Source of the DNA: a virus
DNA length: 64,000 nucleotides
IMG/VR virus record: IMGVR_UViG_3300030108_005139
Coordinates: 1-64,000 of that record
Strand: one strand, 5' to 3'
The notes under the pieces are model-generated. The model worked only from the letters and a program-made list of their open reading frames with translations, was not told where the DNA came from and searched no databases. A program made the translations under genes and the position numbers. Position 1 is the stretch's first letter, and each line of letters begins with the position of its first letter. Positions 7,769-13,474 of this stretch are shown here, piece by piece.

Positions 7769-8985
7769 TTCTTGTTGGTCTTTTTAACAGAGTTGATATA
7801 TTTTCTGTAAACGCCAGCAGCGGACTTCTTTCCGGCTGCTTTGGCTCTTTGTTCCATTGCAACGGCTGCTTGAATTTTGTGAGCGTGTGAACGGCCTGAC
7901 CTTTTAATCTTATTAACACTTGCTTCTGCATCCTTTGCGGTTGCAAACTTCAATCCGTGAATTGTCCCTTTTGGATCTTCATCGGTGTAAAGATCACTGT
8001 GTTTTTTAGACTTGGCGGGTTGTCCTTTTTTGCGAGGTATTCTCGGGTTTTTCTTTTCATTGGTTCTCTCACCTTTTTTAGATCTAGTTTTTTGGTTTTT
8101 GCAGAATTGCTTCATTGTAAAACCTTTTGGATTAGCGCATTTGTTTTTTCTTTTAGATCGCTCTTTTTCTGACCACTTTTCTTGAAGTGTGGTGTCACCA
8201 ATCTTTATTGTAATACCGGAGGGTTGCCCACCATTTAGCGACATCATACGATCATAGGCGTTTGTTCTTACGTCTGACAGTCTTCCCAAATACCCATTTC
8301 TTCTCAAGACTTTAAATGCAAGGTTTTCTGGAGAAAACTCACCTCCTTGTTCCAGTCCGCACTTACGAAAGTCTCTGATTCTATCTCGTAACCGAATCGC
8401 CTCTTCGCGGGCTTCTTCGTACCTTCCGGCAGCAAATACGTCCTCGACATCTTCTATCAAGTCCATAAGCGCTTGTGCTTTTTTACCAACTAGAGGCTCA
8501 TCGATTGTAACCTCTCTATAAGTTGGCTTTGTTTGCCACTCATTATACACTAGGGAATATATACCGGTTGACATATGTGGCTCACCAGTGTCTTGAACAT
8601 AAAGCTCCACTTCGTGTGGGCCAATCTTAATATTATGAACCTTATTCCAATTAGCCCGAACACTTCTAAAATAGTCTTTTACTAAGTCCATAGGAGCATT
8701 GATATCATTAAAATTTACAAGAATGTGTAAATCAATGTCAGACTTTTCTGACCAGTTGTAGTTGGCTGCAGAGCCAGTGATAATTATATCAACAATTCCA
8801 GCATCTTTTAAATCTAAACCACTCCAAAAATCATTGACAATATCGTGCAACCTACTTGCTACTTCTGGTCGTAGTTTTTCACCATCCCAAACTTTTGGAT
8901 TAAGTTCTTTCTTTAATTCAAAGGTTGAGAAATCAAAGTCTAATTCTTCTAGGTATTGTCGCCAATTTTCAAAAAATAATTTCAT
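7765..8985 (-). CDS. Tagged nucleotidyltransferase with basic C-terminal region
   Basis: After the tag MKLFFENWRQYLEE there is a second minimal nucleotidyltransferase: ITGSAANYNWSEKSDIDLHI (residues 69-88), with G71-S72 and the metal ligands D83 and D85. Residues about 90-260 form a helical domain. From about 265 to 406 the protein is very basic: CANPKGFTMKQFCKNQ, then a Lys/Arg/Pro-rich linker, then a module including KHSDLYTDEDPKGTIHGLKF and SHAHKIQAAVAMEQRAKAAG, which looks like a separate nucleic-acid-binding unit. The ATG overlaps the stop of the preceding gene (ATGA). The two domains could have been joined by fusion. The substrate is unknown; tRNA or host protein modification is possible. 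Confidence 0.8.
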   Translation of the reverse strand: MKLFFENWRQYLEELDFDFSTFELKKELNPKVWDGEKLRPEVASRLHDIVNDFWSGLDLKDAGIVDIIITGSAANYNWSEKSDIDLHILVNFNDINAPMDLVKDYFRSVRANWNKVHNIKIGPHEVELYVQDTGEPHMSTGIYSLVYNEWQTKPTYREVTIDEPLVGKKAQALMDLIEDVEDVFAAGRYEEAREEAIRLRDRIRDFRKCGLEQGGEFSPENLAFKVLRRNGYLGRLSDVRTNAYDRMMSLNGGQPSGITIKIGDTTLQEKWSEKERSKRKNKCANPKGFTMKQFCKNQKTRSKKGERTNEKKNPRIPRKKGQPAKSKKHSDLYTDEDPKGTIHGLKFATAKDAEASVNKIKRSGRSHAHKIQAAVAMEQRAKAAGKKSAAGVYRKYINSVKKTNKK

Positions 8986-9938
8986 TTCTTTAGTTCTTTT
9001 ATATTTGCCTGCAAACTGGTAATGTTTGCATCGGCTGCGTTGGCAGCATCTTTATCCATATTCTCCAAATAAAATCTATTAATATTATTGGACAATTGTT
9101 CAATTTGATCGTAGATGTCAAATAAAACTGTACCCAATCGTTCAAAGTAGTTATTTGTTATCTCTCTAAGTTGTGTTTTTGATCCAAAGCCTAGTGTGCC
9201 AATTAAGTGACCACCGTTCACAACGCAGGACATCTTAAGACCATCGCCGGTACCACAATCGGTTGCCTTTTGTTTACCTACATCACCAGCATCAAAATCA
9301 CCTGCCACCCCAAGCTCTGCACTGCCAACAGTAAACTTATAAAAATCAATTGATAAAACCTCTTGTTCTTTGTGTGATTTGTTTTTAATCGCAACCACGT
9401 ATGTCACTGGCTGCCCTTGTTCTCTGATTGATTCTATAAGTTTATCATAAGAGCCTCCCACATATTTTTCTCTTCCACCAAAGAGAAATTTAAGACTCCA
9501 TTTTTCTGCTTGCCCTGCGGCTTGAACTTCCACGTCAGCAATTTCACCCTCAACAGCGGGGATCATTTTTCCACCCAACATTGCAGAAAGTAGTGATTCA
9601 AATAGAAAACCACCAGTTTGTGGGTTGAAATCACTAATGACAGAGGCTAAGACCTCTAGAAACATTAAATTAGATAGAATCTCTGATACGTCTTTTTGTT
9701 GCTGACATTGTTCTTCGCAGTCAACAACAAAACTGTTTAATGAGTTAAGTTTTGCTACAAAGTCGTTTCCTGGAATTCTTGCTATAAAGTTTTCAACTAA
9801 CCTACGGTCTTCGCTATCGGGCTCACCCCACTGATCTGATATTCTATATCTGGGTAATTTAAGAGAATATTCTTTTGTTTTCTCGGTAGTTTCTGCCTCA
9901 ACGATAAACTTTCGCCAGTTTTCAAATAATGGTTTCAT
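8982..9938 (-). CDS. Tagged protein, possible PD-(D/E)XK nuclease
   Basis: This is the first gene of the five-gene coupled chain. It opens with the tag MKPLFENWRKFIVE (cleavage-type I12-V13-E14). In the middle, FLFESLLSAMLGGK is followed by GEIADVEVQ and then EKWSLKFLFGG. The acidic residue in an IADV strand and a lysine in a WSLKF strand about 12 residues later is the pattern of PD-(D/E)XK nucleases, with the helix carrying glutamate before it. This is pattern matching by eye and could be wrong. The C-terminal 60 residues are helical with coiled-coil character. A cysteine-rich stretch (CEEQC) near residue 74 may bind metal. A candidate regulatory motif lies 22 bp upstream of the start. Confidence 0.65.
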   Translation of the reverse strand: MKPLFENWRKFIVEAETTEKTKEYSLKLPRYRISDQWGEPDSEDRRLVENFIARIPGNDFVAKLNSLNSFVVDCEEQCQQQKDVSEILSNLMFLEVLASVISDFNPQTGGFLFESLLSAMLGGKMIPAVEGEIADVEVQAAGQAEKWSLKFLFGGREKYVGGSYDKLIESIREQGQPVTYVVAIKNKSHKEQEVLSIDFYKFTVGSAELGVAGDFDAGDVGKQKATDCGTGDGLKMSCVVNGGHLIGTLGFGSKTQLREITNNYFERLGTVLFDIYDQIEQLSNNINRFYLENMDKDAANAADANITSLQANIKELKK

Positions 9939-9959
9939 TTAATTACATTACTCCCTTTG

Positions 9960-9970
9960 TATAAATAGTC
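9960..9970 (-). promoter_or_regulatory. ACTATTTAT motif upstream of a gene start
   Basis: The minus strand reads GACTATTTATA here, 22 bp before the ATG at 9938. The same core appears at three other gene junctions (17641, 22142, 27423), each 20-35 bp upstream of a start. It might be a phage-specific promoter element or a processing site. It is AT-rich, so chance is possible. Confidence 0.35.
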
Positions 9971-9974
9971 GCAT

Positions 9975-9997
9975 TTTTTAGTTGTAGAAACTAAAAA
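9975..9997. repeat. AT-rich inverted repeat between two genes
   Basis: A 9-bp perfect stem TTTTTAGTT / AACTAAAAA with a 5-nt loop overlaps the stop codon of the Nudix gene. It is followed by A rather than U residues in the transcript, so it is not a classic intrinsic terminator, though it could slow the polymerase or protect an mRNA end. Confidence 0.5.
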
Positions 9998-10416
9998 GAA
10001 AGAATGGCTTTTTTGATTAAAGTAATCTCGTATGATTCAAAGACTGTCTTATAATCATCTATTTCTTTCATATCTACCCAAGCATATTCATCGTGTTCAA
10101 AACTTAACACGACCTCATCACCAGAAAACTTATTAGTGATGAAATGATATATCATCCCAAAACTATGCTTAGACCTTTGTAATAATAACTTTAGATCCTC
10201 TGGATCTACCGACAATCCACTTTCTTCCAAGGTTTCTCTAACTGCACCTTGTTTTGGTGTTTCACCATCTTCGACGTGACCACCAGGTGGACCCCAGTGG
10301 CGTGGCTTAAAACTAGCCCCTTCTCCTCTCAATAAGAGAAGGATCTTCCCGTCCTTGACAAGAATAACATTTGCTCCCCTGTTATTCTTTGACATCCCTA
10401 TCTTGATCCTTATCAT
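9991..10416 (-). CDS. Nudix hydrolase
   Basis: The Nudix box is complete: G46-G47-H-V-E-D-G-E-T-P-K-Q-G-A-V-R-E-T-L-E-E-S-G-L fits Gx5Ex7REUxEExGU. The protein is 141 residues, the usual size. Nudix enzymes hydrolyse nucleoside diphosphates linked to another group, such as damaged dNTPs, ADP-ribose, NAD or mRNA caps. Nothing here fixes the substrate. The start at 10416 overlaps the previous stop as ATGA; an alternative ATG at 10395 (MSKNNRGANVILV) is equally close to the family start. It has no N-terminal tag, so it probably acts in the cytoplasm during infection. Confidence 0.92.
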   Translation of the reverse strand: MIRIKIGMSKNNRGANVILVKDGKILLLLRGEGASFKPRHWGPPGGHVEDGETPKQGAVRETLEESGLSVDPEDLKLLLQRSKHSFGMIYHFITNKFSGDEVVLSFEHDEYAWVDMKEIDDYKTVFESYEITLIKKAILSF

Positions 10417-10862
10417 TTGATTTCGCTAACTGCAAACGCAATACCAATTGTCGCTGCAACGCCAATAATAATACCGCCAGCAAACCACCAGTGACTATAA
10501 TCTCCATTATCTGCCTCCAAGGCTATTTCTGTAAGCCTTTCTATCTCGTCGTCTTTAATCTCCATTATAGAGTTATATCTTTCTTGTAGTGCCTCCAAGC
10601 TTGCAACAGTGCTATCCAACGATAAATTACACATTGCTTGTTGTCGGTCTTCTGCGTATTGGATGCGAAGTTCGCACTCTGTTTGATTTGCTTCTTGTTC
10701 AGCGAGCATCTGTGCAACTGCTGCTGAGTTCAGGAGAGTTCCTGTAAATGGTGCGGCTTGTCCTTCTCTGATGTCTGTTATAACTGGCTCTTCGTCTTGT
10801 GCCCAGACAAGGGGTTGGAAGGCCAGTAAGCAGATTAGAAAAGGGATTAGTAGTCTCATCAT
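10413..10862 (-). CDS. Membrane-anchored protein with signal peptide, unknown function
   Basis: The N-terminus MMRLLIPFLICLLAFQPLVWA is a Sec signal peptide with likely cleavage after VWA. The middle is a helical, acidic region with two cysteines and coiled-coil heptads (ERYNSIMEIKDDEIERLTEI). The C-terminus has a second hydrophobic segment from about residue 125 (WWFAGGIIIGVAATIGIAFAV). This places the protein in the periplasm, attached by its end to the inner membrane. It has no tag. Its stop and start overlap both neighbours by 4 bp. Candidates are a superinfection-exclusion or lysis accessory protein; neither is established. The true lysis pair is more likely at 17260-16665. Confidence 0.8.
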   Translation of the reverse strand: MMRLLIPFLICLLAFQPLVWAQDEEPVITDIREGQAAPFTGTLLNSAAVAQMLAEQEANQTECELRIQYAEDRQQAMCNLSLDSTVASLEALQERYNSIMEIKDDEIERLTEIALEADNGDYSHWWFAGGIIIGVAATIGIAFAVSEIK

Positions 10863-11440
10863 CTATTTCTTCCAACATATGCCTTTATTTTAGTTGGATT
10901 AAAAATAATCTCCCCTCCTTGGTCAATATTACTACCTTTTAAAAAAGCAGCAAAAACTCTATGCCGACCACCTAAAATATCAACAACCTTGTCACCTTCC
11001 ATTTTAAGTATAACTGGCTCGTGTTCACCCTTGCCAAGACCGGGCAATGTTTTAATAATTCGTTGTATTTTTTGTTGATACTGATCCATTGGAAAATTTG
11101 GATTTAAACCTAAATGTTTATCCATCAAAAACTTTCTCTCTTCGGCACTCAAATCTTCCCACTTTAAATCCAAAACAACTGGATTTTTAGTCCAGGTTAA
11201 ATCATAGCGGTCATATATTTCTTTGGCATATTCATCAGTTTTAAAAAACTTTTCTAAACCTATTTTATTTATATCATCTGTTCTATCAACAGCATAGTCT
11301 TTCACCCCCTCGTGCCCATACATATCATTAAATACAAGATCTGGCAAATGAGGGAATACTTTATTTTTGAGGGCTTTTTCAAAGCCTTTAAATCTTGACT
11401 CTATTAAAAAAAGCCTCCAATTTTGCATTACAAATTTCAT
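10859..11440 (-). CDS. Tagged ParB-like protein, divergent tag
   Basis: This 193-residue protein has a diverged type-1 tag, MKFVMQNWRLFLIE, which keeps the NW, the basic residue and the L-x-E ending (L12-I13-E14). The C-terminal third contains EPVILKMEGDKVVDILGGRHR followed by VFAAFLKGSN, a ParB/sulfiredoxin-fold motif (GGRHR for DGHHR). The first half has a possible substrate-binding region with no clear match. Its stop overlaps the next gene as ATGATGA. Like the protein at 7403-7768 it lacks a DNA-binding domain. If the tag is functional it would be packaged in the head and processed. Confidence 0.7.
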   Translation of the reverse strand: MKFVMQNWRLFLIESRFKGFEKALKNKVFPHLPDLVFNDMYGHEGVKDYAVDRTDDINKIGLEKFFKTDEYAKEIYDRYDLTWTKNPVVLDLKWEDLSAEERKFLMDKHLGLNPNFPMDQYQQKIQRIIKTLPGLGKGEHEPVILKMEGDKVVDILGGRHRVFAAFLKGSNIDQGGEIIFNPTKIKAYVGRNR

Positions 11441-11453
11441 TTAGTAATCTCAT

Positions 11454-11720
11454 TTATTCTTCCATCGTTTCTGATGGGACAATCAGATAATCTCTAGCCT
11501 TGTTAAGATAGTCTGACGCCAAAGTCAACTTACTCATCCACCAAGAAGGAAGTTCTTCATCAGGACGACCCTCAAGGGCTTGCAGGATTTGTACTGCATC
11601 TTCAGTGGCTGTTTTTAGTTTCCTAATGGCTGACGGGACATCTGTGTGTCCGTCTTCGTTTATGTTTGCCTCAAGTTCTTCCTTGATAATTTGTTTGAGT
11701 TGTGTTTTTGTAATCTTCAT
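11454..11720 (-). CDS. Small type-2 tagged protein, 88 aa
   Basis: The protein starts MKITKTQLKQIIKEELEANI, the type-2 N-terminal tag, followed by an acidic region that includes TDVPSAIRKLKTATEDAVQI and ends in a helix with YLNKARDYLI. Nothing suggests an enzyme. The tag carries I11-I12-K13-E14, where I-K-E fits the [LI]-x-E site. The gene is followed 13 bp later by the tagged ParB-like gene and starts 1 bp after the stop of the preceding tagged gene. Small acidic tagged proteins of this kind could be head-internal proteins comparable to T4 IPI-III. Confidence 0.75.
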   Translation of the reverse strand: MKITKTQLKQIIKEELEANINEDGHTDVPSAIRKLKTATEDAVQILQALEGRPDEELPSWWMSKLTLASDYLNKARDYLIVPSETMEE

Positions 11721-11721
11721 T

Positions 11722-12225
11722 TTATTTTTCCTGCAACTTTGCCAACGTCCTCTCGTATGCTTGGATATATGCTACGCTTTTCGGGAGCATATTTGGATTA
11801 GAGCCTAACTCTATTTGGGCCTTTCTATCGGCCATTATTTTTTGGTCTTTGGGTTTGCCGTCTTTCGCATCTTGTACTCCCTGGAGTCCGGCTTTGTATG
11901 CTATTTCATATGAAGCCCTTTGTATCCAACGCTTACCGGGTTGCGCTGTCGGAGGGGCTGATTGTTCGCCTTTTATCGCATCTTGTATTGCCCGTTCTAT
12001 GTCTTTTTTTGTTTTTTCCGTCTCTTTCCTATAGTATTCCTGATCTTGCTTGTATTCCTCTGGGGTTTTCCTGCGATAAAATGGTTCTCCTCTTGTACTC
12101 CAGGATCTTCCAGTAGAGCCGTATTTGACCAGTTGATCGTCGCGGTATGTATCATATTCCTCTTCACTGAGAAGTTGTAGTTCCTCTAAGATAATCTGTT
12201 TGAGTTGTTGTTTTGTAATCTTCAT
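11722..12225 (-). CDS. Type-2 tagged protein, 167 aa
   Basis: It begins MKITKQQLKQIILEELQLLS, with I-L-E as the possible protease site. The body is charged and helical, with a Tyr/Arg/Glu-rich stretch (TYRDDQLVKYGSTGRSWSTR) and a region EEYKQDQEYYRKETEKTKKD, then a segment with AYKAGLQGVQDAKDGKPKDQ. No known domain is recognised. AGGAGAT lies upstream of the ATG and the gene sits between two other tagged genes, all in the same direction. It is probably head-internal by the tag argument. Function is unknown. Confidence 0.75.
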   Translation of the reverse strand: MKITKQQLKQIILEELQLLSEEEYDTYRDDQLVKYGSTGRSWSTRGEPFYRRKTPEEYKQDQEYYRKETEKTKKDIERAIQDAIKGEQSAPPTAQPGKRWIQRASYEIAYKAGLQGVQDAKDGKPKDQKIMADRKAQIELGSNPNMLPKSVAYIQAYERTLAKLQEK

Positions 12226-12239
12226 ATTAATCTCCTATC

Positions 12240-12623
12240 CTAATCCACATCGCCCAGTCGAAGTTCCTCGTCATCGCCGAGATCAAACGCCGGTGTGGGT
12301 GAGTCTTTCGCTACCATATCACCAATATGATCCTTAATCTTAGATATCATACTGTAGGCATCAGCAGCCATTCGGTGAATTTCATTTAGAGCTTCTATTC
12401 TCCTCTCGACCTCGGACTCGGAGTCTCCACCATATAAATCAACTTGTTCTCCAGACTCCATTGAGTCTGGTTGGGTTATCTCCTCGATGTCCTGAAGATG
12501 TTTAGTGATTGTTTCAAGATCAGTGAGTAAGTTCTCGTCATCTCCTTTGTATTCCTCTTCCTCTAAGCTTCTTGCAAGTTCTTCCTTAATGATCTGTTTG
12601 AGTTGTGATTTCGTAATCTTCAT
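12240..12623 (-). CDS. Type-2 tagged acidic protein, 127 aa
   Basis: I choose ATG 12623, which gives MKITKSQLKQIIKEELARSL, because AAGGAG lies 6 nt upstream and the previous gene stops two bases before; the longer ORF that starts at 12656 lies mostly within that gene. The body is very acidic, with DLETITKHLQDIEEITQPDS and a C-terminal DLGDDEELRLGDVD. The tag DNA is nearly identical to that of the next gene upstream (12625-12888), differing only at third codon positions over the first 14 codons. No enzymatic motif is seen. Confidence 0.75.
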   Translation of the reverse strand: MKITKSQLKQIIKEELARSLEEEEYKGDDENLLTDLETITKHLQDIEEITQPDSMESGEQVDLYGGDSESEVERRIEALNEIHRMAADAYSMISKIKDHIGDMVAKDSPTPAFDLGDDEELRLGDVD

Positions 12624-12624
12624 T

Positions 12625-12888
12625 TTAATCTCCTTTCCTTGCAAGAGACTGATCATCGTGAATTATTTTATCAAGATCGGCTGCAAGGGGTGAGCCGACC
12701 CCTTGTGCGAGGCCATAATAATCTTCAATAGCTCGCATCATAACTTCGCGTTTGGCGTCATCGAGATTGGTTGGTTTTACAACTGTGAACTTCCCAACGG
12801 GCCTTTTTTCCCACTCAATGTCGCCTTCTTGGATTCTACCAAGTTCTTCTTTGATAATCTGTTTGAGTTGTGATTTCGTAATCTTCAT
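12625..12888 (-). CDS. Type-2 tagged protein, 87 aa
   Basis: The sequence starts MKITKSQLKQIIKEELGRIQ and continues through EWEKRPVGKFTVVKPTNLDD to a helical end, with DYYGLAQGVGSPLAADLDKI. It is the shortest of the local type-2 tagged proteins. The ATG is 2 bp downstream of the stop of the 194-aa Cys-rich gene, and AGGAAAAT precedes it. The near-identity of its tag DNA to that of the next gene suggests a recent duplication or gene conversion of the tag alone, because the cargo parts are unrelated. Confidence 0.75.
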   Translation of the reverse strand: MKITKSQLKQIIKEELGRIQEGDIEWEKRPVGKFTVVKPTNLDDAKREVMMRAIEDYYGLAQGVGSPLAADLDKIIHDDQSLARKGD

Positions 12889-12889
12889 A

Positions 12890-13474
12890 TTATTTTCCTC
12901 TTTCGGCTTTGCTAATTTCTACAGCACCAAGTTGTGCTAGGGCTGCTTTTTTAGTTCTGTGTGGTTTTTTAGAAAGATGTTTGCCACTCTTTGAAGTTAC
13001 AAAATAACCACCCTTTACTTTTTTTATTTTCTCTTCTAGTTCTTCGTCTTTGCTTCCTTTTGCCTGCCATTCATATGACACCTTATCTTTTGATATCGGC
13101 CCGCCAGCAGCCCAAGTATAACAGGATCTTGCTGAGTGGCACTTGAAGTGGTGCATCCAACAATATCCTAAATAGCCCTCTTCATCCTCAATCGGTTCTG
13201 AAGTTGGACCAGGCATACATTCTAACATTCTTGGTGAGATATCAAAAGCAATACAGTTAGAACATTTTGATTTTTTTGCAACCTCTGGTTCTGTATTCCA
13301 GTGTTCTGCTGCTCTTTCCCAATACTCATCGTCAGCAAGATTAAGCGGACCATACTGAATATGCTCTGCTTTAATGGCTGCATTTCTGTTCTTTGTGTTA
13401 AGCTCCAGATCCTGTGTGGCATCGGGACACTCTAAACGTGCTTCTGTTTTTCCTATGATAATTTTAATTCCCAT
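12890..13474 (-). CDS. Cysteine-rich protein, HiPIP-like motif plus basic C-terminus
   Basis: The 194-residue protein has six clustered cysteines: C71-SN-C74, C86, C105, C112 and C118, the last in SCYTWAAGGPI. The spacing of CxxC, then C, then GYC and a Trp-containing end is reminiscent of high-potential iron-sulfur proteins or a zinc-binding fold; HiPIP has four cysteines, so the match is loose. The C-terminal 45 residues (KKVKGGYFVTSKSGKHLSKK and following) look like a small module seen in other phage proteins. It has no tag. Its start overlaps the end of the amidoligase-like gene by 1 bp. Confidence 0.65.
   Translation of the reverse strand: MGIKIIIGKTEARLECPDATQDLELNTKNRNAAIKAEHIQYGPLNLADDEYWERAAEHWNTEPEVAKKSKCSNCIAFDISPRMLECMPGPTSEPIEDEEGYLGYCWMHHFKCHSARSCYTWAAGGPISKDKVSYEWQAKGSKDEELEEKIKKVKGGYFVTSKSGKHLSKKPHRTKKAALAQLGAVEISKAERGK

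Larger units (their letters stand above)
6919..9938 (-). repeat. Type-1 tag repeat array flanking five genes
   Basis: About 42 bp at the start of five genes (9938, 8985, 7768, 7406, 6960, reading leftwards) are repeats with the common core GAAAACTGGCGAAAGT or one or two changes. Each begins (A/G)TGAAA, so the TGA serves as stop of the preceding gene. Additional copies lie at 11440 and 16119. Homologous recombination between neighbours would remove exactly one gene. Confidence 0.75.
11671..12888 (-). repeat. Type-2 tag repeats at four gene starts
   Basis: The first 48 or so bases at 12888, 12623, 12225 and 11720 are similar, with the core AAACAGATTATC (or one or two changes) coding for KQII. 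The copies at 12888 and 12623 differ at only a few third positions. More diverged copies lie at 17616 and 22108. Confidence 0.75.

Noticed and set aside
9960-9967. TATAAATA on the plus strand, matching the T4 late promoter exactly
   Set aside because: It would direct transcription into the antisense of all genes here. I interpret the site as the minus-strand ACTATTTAT motif instead.
9975-9997. Inverted repeat as an intrinsic terminator
   Set aside because: The stem is AT-only apart from one G-C pair and no U run follows on either strand.
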